From positions 186,001 through 250,000 of the forward strand of contig NZ_JAFEMV010000003.1 in NCBI RefSeq assembly GCF_016892605.1: 64,000 nt of DNA. Reading direction: 5' to 3'. Below are positions 7,367 to 15,718 of this stretch, piece by piece. How positions within the stretch are numbered: the stretch's first letter is position 1; each line of letters begins with the position of its first letter. The notes beneath the pieces were generated by a model. The model saw nothing but the letters and a program-made list of their open reading frames with translations, was not told where the DNA came from and did not search any database. This stretch comes from Desemzia sp. RIT 804. GTDB lineage: Bacteria > Bacillota > Bacilli > Lactobacillales > Carnobacteriaceae. A program made the position numbers and the translations under genes.

Positions 7367-7861
7367 GTTTGTTACTCCTTTTCTGTTCTCGTAAGGCAGC
7401 TATCTACTTTTACGCTGTTGTAACCAGTAGTCTTTGGCGACCTCCAATAAAGATGTTTGTAACGATAAAATTGTTCGGTCCTTCGCTCTTTCTAGCTTTC
7501 ACTAGCTGTCTTCACTACTACGACCTCGGCTGACTTCTCATGAGTCAAGCACTTATCACTAAGTGTATTTGGGATAACATCATGAGACCTCCCCAGTTAA
7601 GGTGCGAACTCTTTCACTCCATCTATCTGCCACATCTATGCTTCGAGTTAAAACAGTTATCGGACTTCAGCTCCTTTGGCAGCCTTATCCACTCGACTCA
7701 CCTCTTATGTGATTTCTGTTCGTCAGACCAGAGTTTTGCCTTGGGCTTCCTTCAAATTCCACATCACGGTGGACACCCTTGCCGTCAGCTATATGCTTAC
7801 CACTGTCAGGTCGCGTTGGGGACTTGCACCCGTTAGAGTTCGCCCATGCTGGGCGAACAAA

Positions 7862-7898
7862 AAAGATAGTCTCTTTTAATTTTTAAGAGACTATCTTT
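7862..7898 (-). terminator. Terminator serving as intron target
   Basis: aaagatagtctctt (7862-7875) and aagagactatcttt (7885-7898) form a perfect 14-bp stem with a 9-base loop. On the minus strand the stem ends in TTT, followed by three more T, then the intron's GTTCG. It terminates the secreted protein gene ending at 7920. Confidence 0.88.
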
Positions 7899-7919
7899 AG
7901 ATTTTGAAAAGTAATTTTT

Positions 7920-8591
7920 TTAATGTTTGTGATAGTTAACATTATGTCCTATTTTTTCTGAGCACCATCCTCGATGGTATGTTGAAGATGAATTACAGTG
8001 GTCATTTAACAATTTACAGTATCCTTTTCTTACTGCTGTATCACAGTCACTGCCGTTAAAGTTTATAAGCGCTTTCGGTTGAAATTTTGAATAATGCTTG
8101 TTGTCTGATTTTGGTCCGTTAAATCTATTACAGTGAACTTTATCACCGAATTTATATACTTTTGTCCCATGAGCAGGTGGTGAGTAAATAGGCTGATAGG
8201 GCATGTTATGATATGGTATAATTGTAAATTCTTCCGATGTTTCTGCGTTAAGCTCTGATTCTGGCATTTTATCGAATAATTCGCCAAGATCTATTACTAA
8301 CAGTACTTCTCCTTGATTTGTTTCGAGATGTTTGTCACTAGATTCAGCACTTGTTTCAGTTTCTTTTTCTACTACGAGATATGGAATTTCGGCTTCTAAG
8401 TTCCAACCAATTTCTTCTAGTATTTTAATTTCTTCCTCTGTGGCTATACTGAGGTCTAAATCTGGTGCTAAGTATATTATTTCTTCTTGATTATGTAAGT
8501 CGCTTTCAGCTGCGTTTACTTTAGTTGTAAATGCATTTGCTAGCAGAAATAATCCGAGTATCAAAATAAAGTTCCTTATTGTGTTAAACAT
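7920..8591 (-). CDS. Secreted Cys/His-rich protein, possible antimicrobial precursor
   Basis: The 223 residues start with a signal peptide (about 1-28, cleavage after KVNA), followed by an acidic region of about 100 residues (many E and D, EEEIKILEEIGW). From about residue 140 the protein is basic and contains all five cysteines and many histidines (KVHCNRFNG, GSDCDTAVRKGYCKLLNDHC, HRGWCSEKIGHNVNYHKH). An acidic propeptide ahead of a basic Cys-rich end is typical of secreted toxins or bacteriocins, and a small membrane protein is transcribed divergently 96 bases away. No family was recognised, so the toxin idea is inference. The start has a GGAGATG site. Its terminator is the intron insertion site. 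Confidence 0.75.
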   Translation of the reverse strand: MFNTIRNFILILGLFLLANAFTTKVNAAESDLHNQEEIIYLAPDLDLSIATEEEIKILEEIGWNLEAEIPYLVVEKETETSAESSDKHLETNQGEVLLVIDLGELFDKMPESELNAETSEEFTIIPYHNMPYQPIYSPPAHGTKVYKFGDKVHCNRFNGPKSDNKHYSKFQPKALINFNGSDCDTAVRKGYCKLLNDHCNSSSTYHRGWCSEKIGHNVNYHKH

Positions 8592-8687
8592 AAAATCATC
8601 TCCTTATTTTCAATGGTGTTTAATTATGGTATCCTATTGTTACAGATTTCACAATACGTTTTCTGTTTTTATTAAGGGGGAAATTAT

Positions 8688-9020
8688 GTGTATGCTTTAA
8701 ATTTACTTTTAAGATTATTTATAGCAGTTTGTTTTATATTTTTATTTTTTAGATTTTATAACCAAAAAAACACGGATAGAACAATGATAAATCATTTAGT
8801 TTTATTTAGCCATACCTTATTTTTAGGCTTATATTTTTTAAGTTTGCTTAATTCACCTTATTTCTTATTTGATATTATATGGTGGAGTATGGCTGGAGTC
8901 GGAATTATTTGTTGTGTGAATTTATTTAAAAATAGATCGTTGATGTTATTTCTATTAGTGCCGACAACTATCATTTTTTTATTACTTATTGCGCCTATGT
9001 TGTTACTTGATAATATGTGA
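8688..9020 (+). CDS. Small multi-pass membrane protein, possible immunity protein
   Basis: The GTG at 8688 follows AAGGGGG by seven bases; an ATG two bases earlier is in a frame that stops at once. The 110 residues hold four hydrophobic segments (about 3-22, 36-56, 60-80, 86-106) with short basic loops (YNQKNTDRT, KNRS). There is no recognisable domain. It is divergent from the secreted Cys-rich protein, and a short membrane protein in this position is what a bacteriocin immunity protein would look like. Small orphan membrane proteins are common, so the pairing is only suggestive. AT content is higher than in flanking genes. Confidence 0.65.
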   Translation: MYALNLLLRLFIAVCFIFLFFRFYNQKNTDRTMINHLVLFSHTLFLGLYFLSLLNSPYFLFDIIWWSMAGVGIICCVNLFKNRSLMLFLLVPTTIIFLLLIAPMLLLDNM

Positions 9021-9260
9021 AGTAAGTAACACGTTGTTTCAGGAATAGTGTGATAAGTATTCAAATCTAAAATAAGTCCCCTGGTGAAAGTCTAAGGCGC
9101 TTTTTTTAGTTGAGGTTTACGATTACTAAAAAATCAGAGTGGAGCAAAACACTCATTCAAAATTTTTGAGCGAAAAAGGACGAAGTCCAAGCGAAAATAT
9201 TTTTACTCGACGAGTGATCTTCGGCGAGAGCAGCTGTCGGCAAGACTCCTCGAAGAGACC
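9021..9260. other. Non-coding plasmid-derived stretch
   Basis: No gene is seen. The stretch holds short hairpins (gagtg...cactc at 9139-9153 and ggac-gaa-gtcc near 9178-9188) and GAGCGAAAA/AAGCGAAAA repeats like those of lagging-strand origins of rolling-circle plasmids. It leads directly into the MobV oriT and is probably part of the same integrated plasmid. Confidence 0.4.
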
Positions 9261-9306
9261 ACACTTTGCGAAGTAAAATATAGTGGGTTATACTTTGCAT
9301 GGAAGT
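9261..9306 (+). other. oriT: MobV oriT / recombination site A (RSA-like)
   Basis: The sequence runs acactttgcgaagtaaaata then tagtgggttatactttgcat, ending ggaag. This is very close to the pMV158 family oriT (ACTTTAT...AAAGTATAGTG/TGTTATACTTTACATGGAAG, recalled from memory). The expected nick would fall after the tagtg at 9281-9285. It lies 36 bases before the mob start, its usual place. Confidence 0.8.
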
Positions 9307-9341
9307 TGTATCGAAAAACCAGAAACAGGAGGTCGTTTTTT

Positions 9342-10527
9342 ATGTTTATGGTGGTGGCGAGAATGCAGAAAATGAAAGCTAGTAATTTGGTTGGCATTGG
9401 AAACTATAATCAGCGAAAAACACAAAATCATTCAAACGAAGATATCGACATTCAGCGGTCACATTTGAATTATGATTTAGTTCAAGGACGGACAGAAAAT
9501 TATAAGACCGATATTGAAAAATTTATCAACGAAAAAAAAGTCAGTCAGCGAGCAACTTGAAAAGATGCGGTGTTGGTTAACGAGTGGATATTGACGAGTG
9601 ACCGTCCGTTTTTTTGACAAGTTGGACAATAAAGAAACAGAACGATTTTTTAAAGATACTAAAGATTATTTTTGCCGAAAAATTCGGCGATGATGATATT
9701 CGTTATGCTTAAGTTCACCTGGACGAAAGAACTCCGCATATGCACCTGGGCATAGTGCCTTTTGACAAAGATAATAAATTGTCTGCAAAGCGTATGTTTG
9801 ATAAAAAAACGTTACAAGCTATTCAAGATGAACTACCGAAATATTTGAATAATCGTGGTTTTGATTTAGAACGCGGTCAACGAGCTTTCTGAACGTAAGC
9901 ATTTATCTGTCCCAGAATACAAAAAAATGGCTGATAGCAAGCTCGAATTACAAAACGAGATAAAAAATTCACCTTGGAAAAAAGTAAAAATGCCTTAGAA
10001 GCTAAAATATCACCCTTAAAACAAGAGATAGACTTGAAGAAAGGTGAATTACGTCAATTGGTTCAAGAATATGAACCAGAAATTACCCTTAAAAAAATTC
10101 ATGCCACTTACGAGACGCAGATAATTAACTATCGGCATTATAGGAGAACCGCCAGTAATTAAAGAAAAACAAGTACGTTTTGAGGAAATTTCTTTTGATG
10201 ATATTATGAACAATGATTTTGATTCTTATGATGCGATTTTTAACATGCCTGATAATTTATCGAAAGCCAGCGAAAAACAATATGCAGAACTTTAATCAGA
10301 TTCTTCCGTTCCGTTCTTTTTTATAGGTGCTAACAACCATATCCCGTTCACAGAACCAGATTTAGATTTTGACGATGATTCATGGGAAAATTGGGAATGG
10401 ACCCCTAGAACGAGTTATGCTAGTGGTTTCTATTATGACTCCACAACTGACTCATCATCAGGATGGATATTTGGGTTATTCAATGACAAAAAAACAGAGA
10501 AAAGAAGTTTACATACAGATATTTGAA
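9342..10527 (+). pseudogene. mob: Plasmid mobilization/recombination protein (Mob/Pre), degenerate
   Basis: The ATG at 9342 follows AGGAGG and begins [16 protein letters not shown], matching the MobV N-terminus, with [17 protein letters not shown] after it. Later parts appear in shifted frames: the relaxase metal motif [18 protein letters not shown] (about 9713-9760), then [19 protein letters not shown] and [19 protein letters not shown]. At least three frameshifts (near 9560-9720, 9885 and 9970-10160) and a TAA at 10293 break it; the last frame ends at 10527. It once nicked the adjacent oriT. The decay shows an old plasmid integration. The C-terminal part (SWENWEWTPRTSY) is not recognised. 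Confidence 0.85.
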
Positions 10528-10578
10528 ACAATCGCAGAACTTTGATGGAAACAAACTAAATTATTTATAAAAACAGAA

Positions 10579-10614
10579 AAAAACTCGATACTGATCAGAC
10601 AGCATCGAGTTTTT
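10579..10614. terminator. Bidirectional terminator
   Basis: aaaaactcgat (10579-10589) pairs with atcgagttttt (10604-10614) around a 14-base loop; A/T tracts on both sides let it work in either direction between the mob relic and gap. Confidence 0.75.
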
Positions 10615-10635
10615 CGATTATTTAAGGCACACAAA

Positions 10636-10657
10636 AGCGGGAAGCTTTAAGCTCCCC
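10636..10657 (-). terminator. Terminator of gap
   Basis: On the minus strand a GC-rich stem (GGGGAGCTTAAAGCTTCCCG) is followed by CTTTTGTG. It lies 21 bases after the gap stop codon. Confidence 0.6.
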
Positions 10658-10677
10658 ACTCATTGTTTAACATGTGT

Positions 10678-11691
10678 TTATTTGATATTCGCAAAATGTT
10701 CCAAAGTTCCTACCATGTTAGCTACAAAACCGTACTCGTTATCGTACCAAGCTACTGTTTTGACTAATTGACCATTAGAACCCTCGATGACTTTTGTTTG
10801 AGTGGCATCAAAAATGGAACCTGCCGGAACTCCGATAACGTCTGAAGATACGATTTCATCTTCAGTATATAAGAACGCATCGGTTGCAGCTTCTTTCATT
10901 GCTGCATTAACTTCTTCCGCGGTTACTTCTTTATCTAAAACAGAATACAGTTCTGTCATTGACCCTGTGATCGTTGGGATACGGACAGCTGTTCCGTCGA
11001 TTTTCCCTTCCAATTCAGGAATAACTTTACCTACCGCTTTAGCAGCACCTGTTGAAGATGGAATCGCATTTTGTGCTCCTGCACGATTTTCGCGTCCACC
11101 TGGCGAATCTTGTAACGCTTGCGATGCAGTGTATGCATGGATTGTTGACATCAATGCACTATTGATTCCATATTTGTTGTTCAATACATTGGCCATTGGC
11201 GCCAAGCAGTTCGTTGTACATGATGCAGCAGAAACGATTTTGTCGTCTGCATCCAATGAATCATGGTTCACCCCGTAAACAACTGTTTTCGTATTGTCTA
11301 CTTCTGATCCCGCAGCTTTTACCGGAGCAGAAATCAGCACGCGTTTCGCGCCGGCATCCAAGTGAGCCTGTGATTTTTTAGCTGAAGTATAGAAACCAGT
11401 ACATTCTAGAACGATATCAATTCCTAAATCGCCCCAAGGTAAATTGCTAGCATCTTTTTCTTCATAAGCTTTGATTTCTTTTCCATCCACTATAATCGCG
11501 TCGTTCCCAACTTCTACATCATATGGGAAGCGTCCTTGAGCGGTATCATATTTCAGCAAATAAACTAAGTCGTCATTATCCGTCAAGTCGTTGATTGCGA
11601 CAACCTCTAATTCAGTATCCTTTTCCAACATACGGCGTAAAGCCAAACGTCCAATACGGCCAAATCCATTGATCGCTACTTTTATTGACAT
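10678..11691 (-). CDS. gap: Glyceraldehyde-3-phosphate dehydrogenase, type I
   Basis: The 337-residue enzyme converts glyceraldehyde 3-phosphate, NAD and phosphate to 1,3-bisphosphoglycerate in glycolysis. It shows the NAD motif [14 protein letters not shown] at the N-terminus, D34 in VAINDLTD typical of NAD use, the active site [13 protein letters not shown] with the catalytic cysteine near 155, its base partner in IHAYT, and the C-terminal [12 protein letters not shown]. The start has an AAGGAGGAAA site. It stands alone: the usual cggR and pgk-tpi-eno neighbours are absent, so the window does not show how it is regulated. It could be the only copy or a second one. Confidence 0.95.
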   Translation of the reverse strand: MSIKVAINGFGRIGRLALRRMLEKDTELEVVAINDLTDNDDLVYLLKYDTAQGRFPYDVEVGNDAIIVDGKEIKAYEEKDASNLPWGDLGIDIVLECTGFYTSAKKSQAHLDAGAKRVLISAPVKAAGSEVDNTKTVVYGVNHDSLDADDKIVSAASCTTNCLAPMANVLNNKYGINSALMSTIHAYTASQALQDSPGGRENRAGAQNAIPSSTGAAKAVGKVIPELEGKIDGTAVRIPTITGSMTELYSVLDKEVTAEEVNAAMKEAATDAFLYTEDEIVSSDVIGVPAGSIFDATQTKVIEGSNGQLVKTVAWYDNEYGFVANMVGTLEHFANIK

Positions 11692-11887
11692 GAATATTTC
11701 CTCCTTCTTTATTTGAATCTATTAATATGGTAACTCTTATAAAGAGGAAATTCCAATTGTACGATTGAAAGATGGCGATTCTTTTTTATTAGCAAATGTA
11801 TTCCTCTGACTTTGCGCTGGGACTCATTTATACAAAAAATCAAACTGCACCTTGTGCCCATTCTCATAGACTAAAAGTATATTTTCA

Positions 11888-13651
11888 TCAAATAACTGTC
11901 TCTGTTTTCTCAGAGTAATCCAAAGCTGTAGGACCATAATCACCTGTACTGATACGGATAACATCTTCCACATCATACACAAAAATTTTCCCATCTCCAA
12001 CTTGACCGGTATAAAGAACATTACGTGCTGTTTCGACTACTTTTTCTACTGGTACACTGCTGACAATAATTTCAATACGCGTTTTAGGCAACAGGTTTGT
12101 GTCTACTTCCGCTCCACGGTAATAAGTTGTGTGTCCTTTTTGCATCCCATATCCATGAACTTTTGTAACGGTCATTCCAGTGATGCCGATTTTGTTCAAT
12201 GCTTCTTTCAGTTCTTCAAATTTTTCTTCATTAGCAATAATATCGACTTTTGACATTTTCCCTTCCTCTGAAACAGGTCGTTCAACTTTTGGCAATTCAG
12301 ATTTTACTGTTGATATTGTATCTTCTGTCTCAAAATCTGAATCTCCAAAACTCATTCCGGCAAATGCTAACTCACCATCACTTGGCTCTTTATTCATTCC
12401 CCGAAATACTGGAACTTGGCCAAAAGGTACAGTTACAAAGTCTCCGTAACTAGATATTAAGCCATGTTCTGAAATATCCATTCCGGCAATTTCTTCTTCT
12501 TCGCCGACTCTCAATCCAACAGTTTTATCAATGATAAGGAAAGCTGCAGTCATCGTCACAGTCACCCACAACGCAACTGCCGCCACTCCAAGTAGTTGCA
12601 CGCCAAGCAATTCAAAGTTTCCGCCATACAAAATTCCGCCATCTATAGCGAAAACACCTACTAGAATCGTTCCCAAAGATCCGGCTATTCCATGAACACC
12701 AAAAGCACCAACCGGATCATCGATTTTCGCTTTATTCTCTATAAACTCCAAACCGTATATTAAAGCAATAGAAGAGAATGCACCAATGGCAACTGCTCCA
12801 AATGGCGAAACAACTGTACAACCAGCGGTGATCCCTACAAGTCCAGCAAGTGAGCCATTTAACGTCATAGAGACATCAGGTTTACCATACTTCACCCAGG
12901 TTACCATCATGGCTACTAGTGTTGCAGTTGTAGCAGAAAGGTTCGTGTTTAAAAAGATGGTCCCAATCAAAGCCAATGTTTCATCCCCTGTAGCCGATAC
13001 AGTAGATGCACCATTAAATCCAAACCAGGCGAACCAGAGAATAAAAACTCCCAAAGCGCCCAGCGTTAGACTGTGCCCAGGAATGGCGCGTGCTTTTCCA
13101 TCTTTATCATACTTCCCGATACGGGCACCAAGTATTTTCGCCCCAATCAAAGCTGATACACCACCTACCATATGAACAGCCGTAGAACCTGCAAAATCCA
13201 CAAACCCTAAATTAGATAACCATCCGCCACCCCAGATCCAATGACCCGAAATCGGATAAACAACCGTTGAAATAATCAAAGTGTAAATTAAGTAAGAGCT
13301 GAACTTTGTCCGCTCAGCCATTGCTCCTGAAACAATTGTTGCTGCAGTTGCAGCAAAGACTGTCTGAAACATCAAAAATACATAACCTGGGATAGTTGAG
13401 TCATAATTACCCTGTACGAATAAATCAGGAGCTCCCATAAACCCTGCAACACTTGGCCCAAACATAATTCCAAATCCAATAATCCAATACATCAGAGACC
13501 CTAATACAAAATCTAACAAGTTTTTCATAATAATATTGCCTGCATTCTTCGCCCGGGTGAACCCTGTTTCTACCATCGCAAATCCTGCCTGCATAAAAAA
13601 TACTAATACTGTTCCTATTAACACCCAAAGTGTATCCGTTGCTTCAAACAT
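11888..13651 (-). CDS. amt-glnB: Ammonium transporter fused to PII signal protein
   Basis: The 587-residue protein joins a full Amt channel (about 1-410, eleven hydrophobic segments) to a GlnB/GlnK-type PII domain (about 463-587). The channel shows both pore histidines, in STAVHMVGGVSAL and FGVHGIAGSLGT, and the WFAWFGFNGAST motif. The PII part has the T-loop HGYGMQKGHTTYYRGAEVD with its tyrosines, and the C-terminal VGDGKIFVYDVEDVIRI that binds ATP. In other bacteria PII is a separate protein that plugs Amt when nitrogen is ample; here gate and channel are one chain. Two GlnR-type boxes lie upstream and an AAAGGAGGAG site precedes the ATG. No separate glnK is seen nearby. Confidence 0.93.
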   Translation of the reverse strand: MFEATDTLWVLIGTVLVFFMQAGFAMVETGFTRAKNAGNIIMKNLLDFVLGSLMYWIIGFGIMFGPSVAGFMGAPDLFVQGNYDSTIPGYVFLMFQTVFAATAATIVSGAMAERTKFSSYLIYTLIISTVVYPISGHWIWGGGWLSNLGFVDFAGSTAVHMVGGVSALIGAKILGARIGKYDKDGKARAIPGHSLTLGALGVFILWFAWFGFNGASTVSATGDETLALIGTIFLNTNLSATTATLVAMMVTWVKYGKPDVSMTLNGSLAGLVGITAGCTVVSPFGAVAIGAFSSIALIYGLEFIENKAKIDDPVGAFGVHGIAGSLGTILVGVFAIDGGILYGGNFELLGVQLLGVAAVALWVTVTMTAAFLIIDKTVGLRVGEEEEIAGMDISEHGLISSYGDFVTVPFGQVPVFRGMNKEPSDGELAFAGMSFGDSDFETEDTISTVKSELPKVERPVSEEGKMSKVDIIANEEKFEELKEALNKIGITGMTVTKVHGYGMQKGHTTYYRGAEVDTNLLPKTRIEIIVSSVPVEKVVETARNVLYTGQVGDGKIFVYDVEDVIRISTGDYGPTALDYSEKTETVI

Positions 13652-13689
13652 TTATAACTCCTCCTTTTTAACTAACAATTTTTCTAACA

Positions 13690-13706
13690 TGTCATAAAAT
13701 CTAACA
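13690..13706 (-). promoter_or_regulatory. GlnR-type box upstream of amt-glnB
   Basis: TGTTAGATTTTATGACA on the minus strand fits TGTNA-N7-TNACA exactly. It lies 39 bases before the amt start and downstream of a TTGACA at 13748-13743. Confidence 0.75.
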
Positions 13707-13774
13707 CCATATGACGAAAGATGCAATAGTTTTCATTCGATTTGTCAAAATAAATCTCTAAAGCTTACTTTTGA

Positions 13775-13791
13775 TGTAAGAACACCTAACA
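13775..13791 (-). promoter_or_regulatory. Second GlnR-type box upstream of amt-glnB
   Basis: tgtaagaacacctaaca (plus strand) fits TGTNA-N7-TNACA exactly. It lies 27 bases upstream of the TTGACA, so two boxes bracket the promoter region. Confidence 0.75.
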
Positions 13792-14055
13792 TTAAATTTG
13801 GTATATATTGAATTATCATACTAAGAAACTATATTATACCTACGTTACGTTTTTTATCTGACTATTACATAAAAATATTTCATATTGGTATATCTGTTCA
13901 TCGGGAACTTTTTTTACTTAAAAAATACAAAAACGCTAAAATTAATTACGAACTTTACTTAACAAAAAGTATTGATTGTACGTTTTTTAAGAAAAGTTCC
14001 GTTTCAGAGTGAAATAACCTTCTTTTTATAAAAAAAGCAGGAATGAAGAAACAAC

Positions 14056-14075
14056 AAAAAACAGAGCTGGGCTCT
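14056..14075 (-). terminator. Terminator-like hairpin, distal
   Basis: Minus strand AGAGC-CCA-GCTCT (14075-14063) followed by G and TTTTTT. No gene ends here, so it either ends an unrecognised small RNA or is a back-up terminator. Confidence 0.6.
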
Positions 14076-14182
14076 CCTTGTTTGCGTTGACTCCTCTTGA
14101 TGTTCAAACGCCTTTCTTCATCACCACGTGTCTAGAACATAAACTCAGCAAGCTATGAAAACAATCTAGGTAAAATGAGTTT

Positions 14183-14216
14183 AAAAAAACGTTAGCGAGT
14201 TTTCACTCACCAACGT
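14183..14216 (-). terminator. Terminator-like hairpin, middle
   Basis: Minus strand ACGTT-g-GTGAG, loop TGAAAA, then CTCGC-t-AACGT and seven T (stem 14216-14189). The stem is ten pairs with facing single mismatches. It follows the ABC operon terminator by about 70 bases. Confidence 0.65.
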
Positions 14217-14218
14217 CA

Positions 14219-14250
14219 AAAAGTATATAACCATTTCTTTATATACTTTT
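14219..14250. repeat. 11-bp inverted repeat
   Basis: aaaagtatata (14219-14229) and tatatactttt (14240-14250) are exact complements with a 10-base loop. It is AT-only and could add to termination or be a protein site. Confidence 0.5.
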
Positions 14251-14288
14251 CGTTATTCTTATAGATTTTTAAAGATGAAGAGTTGCAA

Positions 14289-14333
14289 AAAATAGAACGT
14301 ATTCCTTTGATGCTAAGGAATACGTTCTATTTT
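14289..14333 (-). terminator. Terminator of the amino-acid ABC operon
   Basis: aaaatagaacgtattcctt (14289-14307) and aaggaatacgttctatttt (14315-14333) form a perfect 19-bp stem with a 7-base loop and flanking A and T tracts. It lies 19 bases after the last permease gene. Confidence 0.9.
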
Positions 14334-14351
14334 CATTTCGTTACTAGCTGC

Positions 14352-15011
14352 TTAAACATTTTCTGAATTTCTGTTATGCCAGTTTCTTACTAAAACAGAC
14401 AAAGTAAAACAAATTAGAAAATAAACTAAAGCTAAGAAACCATAGATCAAGAATACTTCTGATGTTTTTGTTACTTTTCCTAAAATCACTTGTCCACTTC
14501 GCGTAAATTCCATTATCCCTAGCCCAGCAAGGAATGAAGTATCTTTGATGGTGGTAATCACTTGCGATAACAAAGAAGGGATGATTTTTTTGAACGTTTG
14601 AGGCAAGATGATATACCATAAGGATTGGAAAAAAGAAAATCCTTGAGAATGTGCCGCTTCAAATTGTCCTTTTGGAATCGCGTTTAATCCTCCACGTACG
14701 ATTTCAGCTACTACTGCAGCGGTATACAAGAATAAAGCGAACGAACCTTTCACTAATATCGTACTTCCTGGAATCAGGAATGCACATCCCAACATCCATA
14801 AAAGCAACGGTGTATTACGAAACAATTCAATATAAAAACCGGCTACTTTACCGAAAAATCTTCTTTCATAGTTTCTGACCAATCCTAAAAGGGTCCCGAA
14901 TATGATGGAAAGGATCACGACAGCTAAAGAAATCAGTAAAGATGTTTTTAAGCCATCTAATAAAAACAATACATTAGGCTGGGTAAAAACAGTTTTCATG
15001 GATTCGATCAT
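14352..15011 (-). CDS. Amino-acid ABC transporter permease (second subunit)
   Basis: The 219-residue protein has about five membrane segments and the HisM/GlnP-type permease loop (EAAHSQGFSFFQSLWYIILP, residues about 130-150) that contacts the ATPase. It begins within the end of the preceding permease gene (ATGA overlap, 15008-15011), so the two make a heterodimeric pore. Last gene of the four-gene operon; a strong terminator follows. Substrate, probably glutamine or glutamate, is inferred from the binding protein type and the GlnR box at the operon front. Confidence 0.9.
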   Translation of the reverse strand: MIESMKTVFTQPNVLFLLDGLKTSLLISLAVVILSIIFGTLLGLVRNYERRFFGKVAGFYIELFRNTPLLLWMLGCAFLIPGSTILVKGSFALFLYTAAVVAEIVRGGLNAIPKGQFEAAHSQGFSFFQSLWYIILPQTFKKIIPSLLSQVITTIKDTSFLAGLGIMEFTRSGQVILGKVTKTSEVFLIYGFLALVYFLICFTLSVLVRNWHNRNSENV

Positions 15012-15718
15012 TCCATCACCTCCGGAATATCCACTACTATGGAATCATTCTTTTTCAGCTTCTCTTCATATTTTCTTGAGAACGTAGCCAGCGGGAAACA
15101 AAGTAAGAAGTACAGCAAACCAGCTAAGACATATGCCGGTCCGTAATTTAAGGAAGAAGATGCATAAGAATCAGCTGCATACATTAAATCTGCTCCAGCA
15201 ATGATCGCTAGCACTGATGTATTTTTTATTAAATTGACCGCTTGGTTCGTTAATGGCGGCAAAATACTTTTCACCATTTGCGGCAATATAATGTAACGCA
15301 TTGTTTGTGTGTAATTAAACCCTTGAGAATATGCTGCCTCATGTTGGCCTTTAGGCATCGATAAAATACCTGCACGTACTACCTCGCCAACATAGGCTCC
15401 ATGGTAGAGTCCAACACCTACTACACCTATAGTAAACTCACTCAAAACTAAACCCGCCATAGCTAATCCGTTGTACATGAAGAAAATCTGAATCAAAAGC
15501 GGGATATTTTGAAAAATTTCAACGTACACTCGAGCAATTGAACGCGGAACCCAATTTTGGGCTGTTGATAAGATTCCAATAATCATGCCCACAATCAAAG
15601 ATAACGCTAGTGCTAAGACGGCTACTTGGAATGTCCTTAAAAAACCAGAACCAACATTATCGAAGTTTTGAAAAAGAGCCTCCCATCTCCAAAGAGCAAA
15701 CGGATTTGTACTGTTCAT
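15008..15718 (-). CDS. Amino-acid ABC transporter permease (first subunit)
   Basis: The 236 residues form a HisM-type permease with about five membrane helices; the ATPase-contact loop reads EAAYSQGFNYTQTMRYIILP. The N-terminal leader (NSTNPFALWRWEALFQNF) lies outside the first helix. Its start codon overlaps the stop of the binding-protein gene (TAATG at 15718) and its end overlaps the second permease, so translation of all three is coupled. Partner of the 14352-15011 subunit. Confidence 0.9.
   Translation of the reverse strand: MNSTNPFALWRWEALFQNFDNVGSGFLRTFQVAVLALALSLIVGMIIGILSTAQNWVPRSIARVYVEIFQNIPLLIQIFFMYNGLAMAGLVLSEFTIGVVGVGLYHGAYVGEVVRAGILSMPKGQHEAAYSQGFNYTQTMRYIILPQMVKSILPPLTNQAVNLIKNTSVLAIIAGADLMYAADSYASSSLNYGPAYVLAGLLYFLLCFPLATFSRKYEEKLKKNDSIVVDIPEVME

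Larger units (their letters stand above)
5998..7858 (-). mobile_element. Group II intron, complete
   Basis: The 5' end is placed at GTTCGCCCAGCATGGGCG (from 7858, minus strand), followed by the usual CGGGTGCAAGTCCC segment of domain I. About 490 bases of RNA structure precede the reverse transcriptase in domain IV. Domain V is at 6072-6039 and domain VI follows with a bulged A (position 6005) about seven bases from the end, so the 3' boundary is near 5998. It is inserted exactly after the stem and T-run of a terminator (7862-7898), the target type of group IIC introns. All parts look intact, so it may be active. Boundaries are predicted by eye, within a few bases. Confidence 0.85.
13792..14351. 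other. Gene-free stretch with several hairpins
   Basis: No protein gene is supported. From 14056 to 14333 there are four stem-loops, three of which read as minus-strand terminators with T-tracts. The stretch 13792-14055 is AT-rich and shows nothing I could identify. Confidence 0.5.

Noticed and set aside
7348-7879. Three plus-strand reading frames of 60-98 codons upstream of the maturase gene
   Set aside because: They lie inside the structured RNA domains of the group II intron, on the other strand, and have no ribosome sites; they are chance frames.
14056-14260. 6S RNA or another named regulatory RNA
   Set aside because: Length would fit, but I could not find the conserved open-bubble structure or closing stem of 6S RNA; left as an unnamed candidate.
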